NCBI RefSeq assembly: GCF_002215495.1 | Contig: NZ_CP021378.1 | Coordinates: forward strand, 1,043,646-1,107,645 | DNA length: 64,000 nt | Origin: Porphyrobacter sp. CACIAM 03H1 | GTDB taxonomy: Bacteria > Pseudomonadota > Alphaproteobacteria > Sphingomonadales > Sphingomonadaceae | Reading direction: 5' to 3' | Shown here: positions 25,161-36,091 of the stretch, piece by piece | How positions within the stretch are numbered: the first letter of the stretch is position 1 | Layout: each line of letters opens with the position of its first letter | The notes under the pieces: model-generated | The model's input: the letters and a program-made list of their open reading frames with translations, nothing else | Told to the model about the DNA's origin: nothing | The model's database searches: none | Made by a program: the position numbers and the translations under genes

Positions 25161-26410
25161 GCCGGGGTCTCCATGTTGAGAGGCTTGCCTGAAGAGAACA
25201 GCGCGCGGATCGCGCGCGGAATAGCTACGGGGGGCTTGCCGGTAAGGATGCGCAAGCGATCGGGCCAGGTGGAGCGGCCCGCGTAGAAGCGTTCTACCAG
25301 CCGGCCCTTGAGCGCGTAGAAATGCTCGAAGACGACCACGCGCTTGTCGGGTTCGGCGGCCTCGAACAGCATCCGGCTGAGCATCCGGTAATAGGCGGTC
25401 GCGCCCCAGTGGCGGGTCGCGCGGCGCTTGCAGAAGGCGGCGAGCTCACTGCCCGACACGTCAGGCCGCCGCGCCAGCAGCCCGGCGATGGCGAGCGCGT
25501 TGTCGACCGCGAAGGGCAGGGTGTAGCTCGTCAGCGGGTGCGAGAAGCCGCCCCGCGCGCCCGCCAGCGCCACCCCGGGGATCGCGACCTCGGCGAGCGC
25601 CGCGCGGAAATCCCCGCCCGAGATCACCGGCAGGATGCCCGCCTCCTGGTCGATCACCTCGCCCTGCCAGCCGTGACGGCGGGCATATTCGGCGACGCGG
25701 CCCTTGAGCACCTCGGCGTCCATCTTCGGCTGGTCGGCATAATAGGTGTCCTCGACGAACACCTCGGTCGGCGAGAGGGGGAGGACATAGACGAAGCGGT
25801 AGGCCGCGCCGTTCCCGTGGGGCGCGACCTGATCGACGCTCGCATCCATGATCACGGGGCGGGTGAGGCCGTGGGGTGTCTCGCAGCGGAAATGCTGGCC
25901 GAGGAACACCTGCCAGCCGCCCGCGAGATGTTTCGAGGACTTGAATGCGCGGCAATCGATCACCCGCTTCGCCGCCAGCCGGGTGCCGTCAGCCAGCGTC
26001 ACCCCGCCCGCATCGAGACCGGCGACCTTGGTGCCGAGCATCACGCGGCCTTCCGCCAGCTCCGCCATCAGCGCGCGGTGGAACTCGGCGCTGGCGAGCG
26101 AGCGGTAGGCGGTCGGCAGCGTGCGGCCGAGGCCGGGGAAGGTGATGTCATAGCCCTCGTCCCAGCCGTTGAGCGCGAAGCCCGCCATCAGGCCGCGCGC
26201 CTTGGGGCGGATGTCGGTCTCGAACCAGCTCCAGCGGTGGTGCCCGCCGAGCGTGCGCCCGGCCTCGATCACGAGGAAGCGGCAGCCGGGCACGTGGCGG
26301 TGCAGCGCGAGCGCGATCAGCCCACCCGCAAGGCCTCCGCCGACGATCACCACGTCGTGGGGGGCGGCAGCGGCTGCGGCGGGGCTGGCGGGTGAATCGA
26401 CCATCTGCAC
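25157..26410 (-). CDS. crtY: Lycopene beta-cyclase
   Basis: The enzyme forms the beta-ionone rings of beta-carotene from lycopene. The 417-residue protein starts with an Ala/Pro-rich leader and the Rossmann motif VVIVGGGLAGGLIALAL (about 20-36), followed by ESGH-type GRTLGGHHRWSWFETD, the CrtY-like VIDCRAFK and GARGGFSHPLTSYTLPFAVD segments. The start may be the ATG at 26410 or the one at 26404. It is the first gene of the crt operon and is divergent from the MipA gene; a perfect 12-bp palindrome lies 60 bp upstream. No carotenoid hydroxylase or ketolase gene is in this window. Confidence 0.94.
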   Translation of the reverse strand: MQMVDSPASPAAAAAAPHDVVIVGGGLAGGLIALALHRHVPGCRFLVIEAGRTLGGHHRWSWFETDIRPKARGLMAGFALNGWDEGYDITFPGLGRTLPTAYRSLASAEFHRALMAELAEGRVMLGTKVAGLDAGGVTLADGTRLAAKRVIDCRAFKSSKHLAGGWQVFLGQHFRCETPHGLTRPVIMDASVDQVAPHGNGAAYRFVYVLPLSPTEVFVEDTYYADQPKMDAEVLKGRVAEYARRHGWQGEVIDQEAGILPVISGGDFRAALAEVAIPGVALAGARGGFSHPLTSYTLPFAVDNALAIAGLLARRPDVSGSELAAFCKRRATRHWGATAYYRMLSRMLFEAAEPDKRVVVFEHFYALKGRLVERFYAGRSTWPDRLRILTGKPPVAIPRAIRALFSSGKPLNMETPA

Positions 26411-26470
26411 AATGCCCTAGGCGAGCGGTGCGCAATGGGCAATCGCGCTGCGCCCCGTCGCGCATTTGCC

Positions 26471-26482
26471 ATGTTGCAACAT
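26471..26482. promoter_or_regulatory. 12-bp perfect palindrome in the crtY/MipA divergent promoter region
   Basis: ATGTTGCAACAT is fully self-complementary and lies 61 bp upstream of crtY and 135 bp upstream of the MipA/OmpV gene. Its position suits an operator for the carotenoid operon. The regulator is unknown. It contains TGT-N4-ACA rather than the TGT-N12-ACA of PpsR/CrtJ sites. Confidence 0.45.
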
Positions 26483-26616
26483 CACGCGCGGGAACCTATG
26501 CGCGCGCCGCCGTTTCTCGCACCAGATCGCGCATGGCCCGGGCCGGGGTGCCCGCGCCCCCGCGCAGGAATGTGCAGGAACCGCCCCGAATTCCCCGCAA
26601 GAACAAGGATCGCACC

Positions 26617-27579
26617 ATGTCACCTCGCCCGGCCCTCGCCCCGCTCGCCCTCCTCGCCGCGCTGACGGCAACCCCCGCGCTTGCCGCCGGGGATGAAGGC
26701 ACAGCGGACCGCGAGGCGGCGGCCGAGGCCGAGATCGTCACCGTCGCCGCGCAGGCCGCGCCGCAGGGTGCCCCCGCCGGATCGCCCCTGCCCTTCGCCT
26801 TCACCAAGCCGGTGTTCGACGACACCTGGGCGACCATCGGCCTCGGCGCGGGGCTGGTGCCGAGCTATGCCGGGTCCGACGACTACATCGCCTTCCCCCT
26901 GCCGCTGATCGTCGGCCGCGTCGGCGGGGTCGGGATCAGCCCCAACGGCCCCGGCTTCCTGATCGATCTCAACCCCGGCAAGCCCGGCCTCGTGCCGCAG
27001 AAGGGCGCGCGTGTCGCCTTCGGCCCGGCCTTCCGTTTCCGCAACGACCGCAATGTCCAGATCAAGGACGATGTCGTGGCACGCGCGGGCAAGCTCGATG
27101 CCGCGCTCGAGGCAGGCGGTCATGTCGGGCTGGTGTGGCGCAGCGTCGCCAAGCGGCTCGACCAGCTGAGCGTGGGCGTGCAGGCGCGCTGGGACATGCT
27201 CGGCGCGCATGAGGGCATGGTGATCGAACCCCAGATCACCTACCGCGCCGCGGTGGGCCGCAGCTTCGTGCTCCAGGCTCAGGCCAGCGCCGAGTTCGTC
27301 GACGACAATTTCGCCGATTACTATTTCACCGTCAGCCCCGCGCAGGCGCTCGCCACCGGGCTGCCGCGCTTCCGCGCAGATGGCGGGCTCAACCGTGTCG
27401 GCACCACGGCGATCCTCTCCTACGATCTCGACCGCAACCCGCTGAACGGCGGGTGGGGCCTGACCGGCGTGGGCGGCTATTCGCGGCTGATCGGCGACAG
27501 CGCCGACACGCCCTACACGCGGCTGCGCGGGGACGCGAATCAGTTCATCCTCGGCCTCGGCCTGTCCTACACCTTCTGA
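26617..27579 (+). CDS. MipA/OmpV family outer-membrane protein
   Basis: A 320-residue exported barrel. The ATG at 26617 follows AAGGATCGCACC and begins a signal peptide (SPRPALAPLALLAALTA, cleavage near ALA-AG). After a linker the MipA core is clear: WATIGLGAGLVPSYAGSDDY, FPLPLIVGRVGG, GFLIDL, and the final LGLGLSYTF with terminal Phe. In E. coli MipA scaffolds murein synthase and hydrolase; in alphaproteobacteria the family is mostly uncharacterised and may relate to envelope or osmotic stress. It is divergent from the crt operon. Confidence 0.88.
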   Translation: MSPRPALAPLALLAALTATPALAAGDEGTADREAAAEAEIVTVAAQAAPQGAPAGSPLPFAFTKPVFDDTWATIGLGAGLVPSYAGSDDYIAFPLPLIVGRVGGVGISPNGPGFLIDLNPGKPGLVPQKGARVAFGPAFRFRNDRNVQIKDDVVARAGKLDAALEAGGHVGLVWRSVAKRLDQLSVGVQARWDMLGAHEGMVIEPQITYRAAVGRSFVLQAQASAEFVDDNFADYYFTVSPAQALATGLPRFRADGGLNRVGTTAILSYDLDRNPLNGGWGLTGVGGYSRLIGDSADTPYTRLRGDANQFILGLGLSYTF

Positions 27580-27662
27580 TCCGCGCCCCTGACGCTCTTG
27601 CCTTGATCGCCCGGGCGCGCCATCAGGTGCGCGGGGTCGATCGAGGCGAGGGAGACAGGATC

Positions 27663-30999
<3,337 letters not shown>

Positions 31000-31009
31000 G
31001 GCGCACAAG

Positions 31010-31044
31010 TCCCCCTCCCGCTCGCGGGAGGGGTCAGGGGTGGG
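31010..31044. repeat. Repeat family C, locus 2
   Basis: One hairpin CCCCTCCCG-CTCG-CGGGAGGGG (31012-31033) followed by GGGGTGGGC, just after the thiC stop codon. It may double as a transcription stop or mRNA stabiliser. Confidence 0.8.
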
Positions 31045-31090
31045 CCAGCGGGCCGCGAGGCCCGCGCCCGGACATGAGGGGGGAAGTGAC

Positions 31091-31561
31091 ATGACCAAGG
31101 TTAGGTCCATCGCGCTGGCTCTGGCGGCAGGCGCATTCGTGCAGGCTCCGGCGCAGGCGCAGCAGGTCGACTGGGCGGCGGCCAAGGCGGCGTTCGACGC
31201 GCCGAGAAGCCAGCCGCCCAAGGCCGTCACCCGCGGTGATCTGATCGCCTGCAACGTGTTCTGGACCGAATGGATGCGCCAGGGCGTCGGCCCGGCGACA
31301 ATTGCGAAGGAACGCGGAGCCGATGTCCATCCTGGGCTGCTCGAACAGAATGTCTATGCCAACATGACCTCGACCGGCCTGCGGCTCGCCACCAAGGTTC
31401 CGGGCGAGGATATGGCGCAGATCAGAGCCCAGACCGACGCGATGACACGCCAGATGGAGCGCGCGGCCGACGAGACGGTGAGCAAGGCGCTGAAGGGCGA
31501 CATGGGCACGATGCTGGGCATCATGGGTCTGCTGGGCAGCTGCCAGATCATGCCGGACTGA
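31091..31561 (+). CDS. Exported protein of unknown function
   Basis: I do not recognise a family. The ATG at 31091 (after GGGGGGAAGTGAC) starts a 156-residue product with a signal peptide (TKVRSIALALAAGAFVQAPAQA). The mature part is largely helical, with two cysteines (IACNVFWTEW and GSCQIMPD) and a methionine-rich helix (ALKGDMGTMLGIMGLLG). It lies between two family C repeat loci and before another exported protein gene. Confidence 0.65.
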   Translation: MTKVRSIALALAAGAFVQAPAQAQQVDWAAAKAAFDAPRSQPPKAVTRGDLIACNVFWTEWMRQGVGPATIAKERGADVHPGLLEQNVYANMTSTGLRLATKVPGEDMAQIRAQTDAMTRQMERAADETVSKALKGDMGTMLGIMGLLGSCQIMPD

Positions 31562-31579
31562 GCGCAATCAGAGCCCCGC

Positions 31580-31623
31580 GCCCACCCCAACCCCTCCCGC
31601 TTGCGGGAGGGGCAGGGGGTGGG
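31580..31623. repeat. Repeat family C, locus 3
   Basis: GCCCACCCC, then CCCCTCCCGCTTGCGGGAGGGG (31591-31612), then GGGGGTGGG. It lies between the unknown exported protein gene and the periplasmic Rid gene. Confidence 0.8.
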
Positions 31624-31657
31624 TAACCTTCCGGCCTTCAAGGGGGAGGGAACCACG

Positions 31658-32134
31658 ATGCACCACGCCACTATCCGCCGCGCCGGGATTGCCCTCGCGC
31701 TTTCGCTCGCCGCCGCCACCGCCGCCCATGCCGAGGCGCCGCCCAAGCAGACCCTGATGCCCGAGCATCCCGAGGCCCGTGCCTTCCAGGAGATGGCGGG
31801 CTTCTCCGACGCGGTGGTGCACGGGGACACCATCCACCTCTCGGGCGTGGTCGCGGGGCCGGCCCCGGGCGAGGACAGCCTCCAGCCCGGCTACGAGCGC
31901 GCCTTCGCCCGGCTCGATGCGATCATCAGGCGGCTCGGCGCGACGTGGGACGACGTGCTGGTGTTCGACACCTTCCACAAGGGCCCGGTCGCAGCCCAGG
32001 TCGAGGCGCTGCTGCCGGTCAAGAACCGCTACATCAAGGCCCCCTTCCCGACCTGGACCGCAGTGGGCGTGAGCGACCTCTATTCTGCCGACGCGGTGAC
32101 GGAGATCAAGCTTGTGTTGCGAAGGCCGAAGTAG
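31658..32134 (+). CDS. Periplasmic Rid (YjgF/YER057c/UK114) family protein
   Basis: A 158-residue protein whose domain (residues about 40-158) matches the Rid trimer fold: AVVHGDTIHLSGVV, a long helix with FARLDAIIRRLGATWDDVLVFDTF, and the C-terminal strand. Rid proteins in the cytosol hydrolyse reactive enamine/imine intermediates using an arginine in a PxR segment; here that segment is APFPTWTAVGVSDL, so the usual arginine is missing and imine deaminase activity is unlikely. An N-terminal signal peptide (ALALSLAAATAAHA) sends it to the periplasm, unlike RidA. Start at 31658 (GGGAGGGAACCACG ahead). Role unknown; ligand binding is a reasonable guess. Confidence 0.8.
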   Translation: MHHATIRRAGIALALSLAAATAAHAEAPPKQTLMPEHPEARAFQEMAGFSDAVVHGDTIHLSGVVAGPAPGEDSLQPGYERAFARLDAIIRRLGATWDDVLVFDTFHKGPVAAQVEALLPVKNRYIKAPFPTWTAVGVSDLYSADAVTEIKLVLRRPK

Positions 32135-32448
32135 TGGCTCTTCAGCCAATTGAGGTCAATCAAAGGCTGAACAAGGAGTCGCATGATCCGTGGAACAACG
32201 AAAGCGGTCATGAAAATCCCGTCAACGCTAGCGTGATGAGAAATTCGATTCCGCACAAAGACTTAACGTTTAAGCATATGGATTCTTAAGAAGATTCCTT
32301 GACATGCAGATAGCTTTATGCGACCTTCAGGATGGTAGGCAACGCCGGATAAGCCCTGCAATTTGAGGACACGGACAGATTGCCCCTTGCATGACGGTTG
32401 CCCAACGGATGGTGGCCTAACAGCATGTAAGGTTCGGGTGCCGGGGGC
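32135..32448. other. Low-GC non-coding stretch, left part of a foreign-looking island
   Basis: I see no gene here. Composition drops to about 45-50% GC from near 32150, in contrast to the flanks. An 8-bp inverted repeat TGGTAGGC (32333-32340) / GCCTACCA (32447-32454) brackets about 106 bp with partial self-complementarity; its right arm contains the stop codon of the DUF3800 gene. It could be a structured 3' UTR or a small RNA. A TTGACA hexamer at 32299 has no matching -10 box. Confidence 0.5.
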
Positions 32449-33312
32449 CTACCACCTTACGAATTCGTAGCCGTAATGTTCGAATATTCGACGCTGCTCG
32501 GGCGTGAGTTTTGCCTTCGATGGGGGCGTGGGAAATAGCGCCACTCCAAAATCACGTTGGGTCCCGTGCTCCTTCGCCATAATCGGTCGAAGCGCTTGGG
32601 CTGGTCCCATGTCCCAAACGCCGGGGCCTAAACAATCGATTGCTTGGTAGAATGCGCTTGCAACAAAATCGGCCAACTGGAGGCCAGCCCTCTGCTCGTG
32701 AGGAAAAGCCTCCATCAAGTCCCAGTTTAGCAGTGCAGTAACTGGCTCGCGTTTCGTCAGAAAAAGTTGTCCGCCTTGCTGTTGGTGGCGAAGGTACCAC
32801 TGATAGGCTGCTGTTTGGCTGTATCGATGGCCGCCGCGTTCTGAGAACTCGAGCTTTATCGACTTCCTTTCTCCATAATCGGCTATTGTGCGCGCTTCAC
32901 AAAAAGCAGTGACGCGTTCCAGCAACAGCCGAGTGCACCAATTGTAGAACCACTGCTGAGAAGAGATCTTAGCTGCCCGCGGATTGTAGTATCCCCTCAT
33001 ATTCTTCTTATTCGAGCAAATCGCAAACCCGCGCACTGGCAAGCCTGCAATTTGAGTGCCTGCTGAAAGTTTTCGCTTGGGTGAGAGCGTTCGGTAGTGA
33101 AGGTCTTGGCGTTGTCTGATACCGAGATCAGAGATTATGGATTGAACCCAATCGACCACGTGTGGCTCGCGGATCGACTTCATCACTACGGCGCTAACCA
33201 CTAGCCACTCGCTTGCGCCATTCTCGTCCATCGGTCGCACACGCTTTAGGCCGGGATCGCCCGCCTCATCGATATAAGCTACGTAGCCGTATTCTTTGGG
33301 ACTTGAGGACAC
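32449..33312 (-). CDS. DUF3800 domain protein (RNase-H-like fold), island-borne
   Basis: A 287-residue protein of unknown biochemical role. The N-terminal VAYIDEAGDPGLKRV is the DUF3800 hallmark with the first acidic pair, and LQLADFVASAFY in the last third supplies the second acidic site, consistent with a nuclease-like RNase-H fold. The family is common on prophages, plasmids and genomic islands, often near defence genes. The gene has clearly lower GC and different codon use from its neighbours, a sign of transfer. Its GTG start at 33312 overlaps the end of an upstream open frame (stop at 33279), a coupled arrangement in which the partner is now truncated. Confidence 0.75.
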   Translation of the reverse strand: MSSSPKEYGYVAYIDEAGDPGLKRVRPMDENGASEWLVVSAVVMKSIREPHVVDWVQSIISDLGIRQRQDLHYRTLSPKRKLSAGTQIAGLPVRGFAICSNKKNMRGYYNPRAAKISSQQWFYNWCTRLLLERVTAFCEARTIADYGERKSIKLEFSERGGHRYSQTAAYQWYLRHQQQGGQLFLTKREPVTALLNWDLMEAFPHEQRAGLQLADFVASAFYQAIDCLGPGVWDMGPAQALRPIMAKEHGTQRDFGVALFPTPPSKAKLTPEQRRIFEHYGYEFVRW

Positions 33313-33521
33313 TTAGGCAGCAAATCATCAAATGATGTGCTGGTCAATCCAGCAAGTCCAACGACATTTCCGGTCGAGATGCCTGATACAGCGACTAGGC
33401 ATTTGAGAGCGAGGAGCTTGGCAAGCCATTCGGTCCCGAGCTTGAGGTCAGAAGTAGAGCTGACACTGGCAAGCTCGTTCCAGTTTCTGGCTGCTAATTC
33501 AAAGGCCTGGTAAACCTCCGG
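33279..33521 (-). pseudogene. Truncated open frame upstream of, and overlapping, the DUF3800 gene
   Basis: The minus strand is open for 80 codons from a TAA at 33522-33524 to a TAG at 33279-33281, with a plausible protein-like sequence (ELAARNWNELASV, EWLAKLLALKCLVAVSGIS) but no ATG, GTG or TTG near its start. It overlaps the first 34 bp of the DUF3800 gene. I read it as the 3' remnant of a gene that was coupled to DUF3800 and lost its 5' part at the island edge near 33520. No family recognised. Confidence 0.4.
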
Positions 33522-33595
33522 TTACCCTCCCACGGAAGCGAGCCTGCGCTCGGTTCGTCGCAAATTCTCCCCCACCCAGATGAGGAGAGATCGCC

Positions 33596-33727
33596 ATGAC
33601 CAACCACCACAAGGACATGCGTCAGGATCGCCGCGAGGACGGTCTAAACAACCAGAATTCTGGGCGCAATCACGCTAGCCAGGAGGCTGCGAGCTACCCT
33701 CGCGGCAAGGACAGTCCGCGCCGCTAA
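33596..33727 (+). CDS. Small hydrophilic protein (43 residues)
   Basis: A short gene starting with ATG after an excellent ribosome-binding site (GAGGAGAGATCGCC). The product MTNHHKDMRQDRREDG... is extremely hydrophilic, rich in Asp, Arg, Asn, His and Ser, with no hydrophobic core, so it should be disordered. It lies at the right edge of the low-GC island and ahead of the HTH gene. Reminiscent in composition of small stress-induced proteins, but I can name no family. Confidence 0.55.
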   Translation: MTNHHKDMRQDRREDGLNNQNSGRNHASQEAASYPRGKDSPRR

Positions 33728-33769
33728 GGCCCCTTTCCTACACCCCCCACCCCGAGTCATCCTCCCCCG

Positions 33770-34444
33770 ATGACCCGCGCCCAGTCTCGCAATTCGCCCC
33801 GGACCGCAACCCGCGCCAAGCTCTGCGCCGTTCCGGACACTCCCGCCGACACCACCCCCAAACCAACCCGCCACGACAGCTGGCCGCTCGACCTGCAAGC
33901 CGCCTTCCTCCGCGCGCTCTCGGCGACGCATTCCGTCTCCGAGGCCGCCAAGTCGGTCGGCAAGTCGCGGCAGTCGGCCTATCGGCTCCGCTCGCGGCTC
34001 AAGGGCAAGCCTTTCGATCTCGCGTGGGAGGTGGCGTTCCATCATTCCTATGATGTGCTCGCCCACACCGCGCTCGAACGGGCGCTCAACGGGGTCGAGG
34101 TGCCGGTGTTCTTCCAGGGCGAACAGGTCGGCTCCTACCGCCGCTTCGACGAGCGGCTGACGGTGGCCTTGCTCCAGCGGTTCACCGCGGGCGGCAATCC
34201 GCTGTTCGGGCGGCTGGCTCCGCTGGCCGAGCGCCATGCGCGCGACTTCGAGGCGCTGCTTGCCAAGGTGGAAGCGGGCGAGCCGGTGGTCACCGGGGCG
34301 CTCGCTCCCGAGGATGCGGGCGAGCACGAGGTGCTGCGCGCACGGTTCTCCAGCATCCCGGAAAAGGGGGCGTTCCCCTGTCCGTCCGCTCTCAGCGACG
34401 ATGAATTAATGAAGGTATTACAAGAGAATGGATGGGGGGAGTGA
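33770..34444 (+). CDS. Helix-turn-helix protein of unknown role
   Basis: A 224-residue protein with a predicted HTH near residues 47-78 (AFLRALSATHSVSEAAKSVGKSRQSAYRLRSRL), resembling the DNA-binding part of phage terminase small subunits and transposase-like regulators. The rest is helical, with a hydrophobic helix (FDLAWEVAFHHSYDVLAHTALERAL), a short FFQGEQVGSYRR hairpin and an acidic C-terminus. Such proteins recur in sphingomonad chromosomes with no known function. The ATG at 33770 has a weak ribosome-binding site; an internal start cannot be excluded. GC content is back to the chromosomal norm. Confidence 0.65.
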   Translation: MTRAQSRNSPRTATRAKLCAVPDTPADTTPKPTRHDSWPLDLQAAFLRALSATHSVSEAAKSVGKSRQSAYRLRSRLKGKPFDLAWEVAFHHSYDVLAHTALERALNGVEVPVFFQGEQVGSYRRFDERLTVALLQRFTAGGNPLFGRLAPLAERHARDFEALLAKVEAGEPVVTGALAPEDAGEHEVLRARFSSIPEKGAFPCPSALSDDELMKVLQENGWGE

Positions 34445-34471
34445 AGCGGACAGGATGTCCGCTTTGTCCGG

Positions 34472-35227
34472 TTACGCCGCCCGTTCGATGCGGTTCCGCC
34501 CTGCCTGCTTGGCGGCGTAGAGGGCGGTGTCGGCGCGGGTGATCAGGCGGTCGGTCGCCTCGCCCCCGCGGCGCGCGGCGAGGCCGAAGCTGGCGGTCAC
34601 GCGGTGGGGGCCGGCGGGCGTGATCAGCGGGGTGTCGGCGACCGCGACGCGCAGGCCCTCGATCCGCGCGGCGAAGGCGGCGAAGTCGGCGGTGCGGGCG
34701 GCGATCAGGAACTCCTCGCCGCCGATCCGGGCCACCAGCCAGTCGGCCGGGATCATGCGGCGCAGCATCGCGGCGAAGTGGACGAGGCTGGCGTCTCCTC
34801 CGTCGTGCCCGAGCCGGTCGTTGACGCGCTTGAAGAAGTCGAGATCGGCGATGGCGAGCGCGAGCGGCTCGGCGGCGGAGGCCTCGGCCCAGGCGGCGAG
34901 CCGGGCGAGGGCGGCGCGGCGGTTGGCGAGGCCGGTGAGCGGGTCGGAATGGGCGAGCCGCTCGAGCTCCGCGCGCGAGGCCTCGAGGCGCAGGGTGAGG
35001 TCGGCGATCCAGGCGAAGGCGAGGCTGGCGACGACGAGCGGGATCAGCACCGCGGCGGTCATCGTGCCGGCATAGTCGATGGTGCCGAACTGGGTGAAGG
35101 AGAGGTGGGCGAAGGCGGCCGAGGCGAACACCGAGGCGCCCACGACCAGCGCCCCCGTGCGCCACAGGCGGCGGCGCAGGGCAGGCGGGGCGCCGGGGGC
35201 GGCGCGGGGGGCGGCAAGCGGTTCCAT
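34472..35227 (-). CDS. Membrane-bound diguanylate cyclase (GGDEF)
   Basis: A 251-residue protein that should make cyclic-di-GMP. Two hydrophobic helices near the N-terminus (about residues 25-45 and 52-75) anchor it, followed by a short signalling helix (LEASRAELERLAHSDPLTGLANRR, the DPLTGLxNRR entry motif) and the cyclase domain with DLDFFKRVND and the active-site RIGGEEF. The inhibitory RxxD site before GGEEF is absent, so product inhibition at that site is unlikely. The ATG at 35227 was preferred to a TTG at 35248. There is no partner EAL or sensory domain. Confidence 0.9.
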   Translation of the reverse strand: MEPLAAPRAAPGAPPALRRRLWRTGALVVGASVFASAAFAHLSFTQFGTIDYAGTMTAAVLIPLVVASLAFAWIADLTLRLEASRAELERLAHSDPLTGLANRRAALARLAAWAEASAAEPLALAIADLDFFKRVNDRLGHDGGDASLVHFAAMLRRMIPADWLVARIGGEEFLIAARTADFAAFAARIEGLRVAVADTPLITPAGPHRVTASFGLAARRGGEATDRLITRADTALYAAKQAGRNRIERAA

Positions 35228-35491
35228 CCGCCGTGCAGGATACAGCAAAGCGGTGCCCCAAGTCTTAACGCGGCCCTGCGTGGAGCGATGCGATTAGGTC
35301 GTGGGGCCAAAGCGTGCTAAAGGGGTCCCGCTGACGTCGAAATTTGCGACGGACTTCCGACTTTGCGCTCCGCCGCTTGCCCCAGGGCCCCGGCGTTAAC
35401 CAGACGACGACTTCCTTTCATCGGACGGCCTGACGCACGACCCTCCGGCATGTCGCCGGGGGGCAACCGACTGTTCTTGAAAGGAACACCC

Positions 35492-35704
35492 ATGAGCAGC
35501 AAGACCGGAACCGTGAAGTTCTTCAACACCGACAAGGGCTACGGCTTCATCCAACCCGACGACGGCTCGTCGGACAGCTTCGTCCACATCACCGCCGTGC
35601 AGGCCGCAGGGATGCACAGCCTCGATAAGGACCAGCGCCTGAACTACGATCTGGAACGCGGACGCAACGGCAAGGAAAGCGCCGTCAACCTTTCGGCCGC
35701 CTGA
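35492..35704 (+). CDS. Cold-shock protein (CspA family)
   Basis: A 70-residue single cold-shock domain that binds single-stranded RNA and DNA. RNP1 (KGYGFIQ) and RNP2 (SFVHITA) are intact. The ATG at 35492 has a good AAAGGAACACCC ribosome-binding site. The region between the divergent GGDEF gene and this start is about 260 bp without other genes and contains a hairpin (CCTCCGGC with GCCGGGGG near 35440-35465), consistent with the long structured leaders of csp mRNAs. Confidence 0.93.
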   Translation: MSSKTGTVKFFNTDKGYGFIQPDDGSSDSFVHITAVQAAGMHSLDKDQRLNYDLERGRNGKESAVNLSAA

Positions 35705-35792
35705 TCCGAATACCGGGGGCAGGCCCGCGATGGCGCGGCCTGCCCCCCATGACCGACTCCCGCCTACCCCCTCCCATGGCAGGATACCCCCG

Positions 35793-36005
35793 ATGGCCCA
35801 GACTTACGAATTCTACCGCGAGCGCGCCGACGAAGCCGCCGCCCTCGCCGAGAAGGCGACCCTCGAGAACGTGCGCGAGCGCGAGCTCAGGTCCGAGAAG
35901 ACCTGGCGCGGCCTCGCCGAGCATGCCCGCAAGACCATCGTGGAACGCGAAAAGGCCGAACTCGCCCGCGCCGAGCGCCGCGCGGCGGAGGACCCGTCGC
36001 GCTGA
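35793..36005 (+). CDS. Small helical protein of unknown function
   Basis: A 70-residue, highly charged, almost entirely alpha-helical product (FYRERADEAAALAEKATLENVRERELRSE) that could form a coiled coil. The ATG at 35793 follows AGGATACCCCCG; the upstream in-frame sequence is not coding-like. Similar small proteins are common in sphingomonads, often near csp genes, but have no known role. It lies between the cold-shock gene and the HPF gene on the same strand. Confidence 0.6.
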   Translation: MAQTYEFYRERADEAAALAEKATLENVRERELRSEKTWRGLAEHARKTIVEREKAELARAERRAAEDPSR

Positions 36006-36091
36006 ACGGCTCGCCCGATTGCACTGGAAAGCCGCGGGCACATCATCCATATTCTCCCTTGGGCAACAGGATACTCAAGCCAGAGGAGAAG

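Noticed and set aside
32299..32327. TTGACA hexamer as a sigma-70 promoter in the island
   Set aside because: No acceptable -10 box lies at 15-19 bp spacing and no gene starts nearby on the plus strand.
32333..32454. Retron-like RNA
   Set aside because: Only an 8-bp inverted repeat is present and there is no reverse transcriptase gene, so a retron is not supported.
32355..33056. 13-bp direct repeat CCTGCAATTTGAG at 32355 and 33044 as an attachment site
   Set aside because: The second copy lies inside the DUF3800 gene rather than at the island boundary, and there is no integrase.
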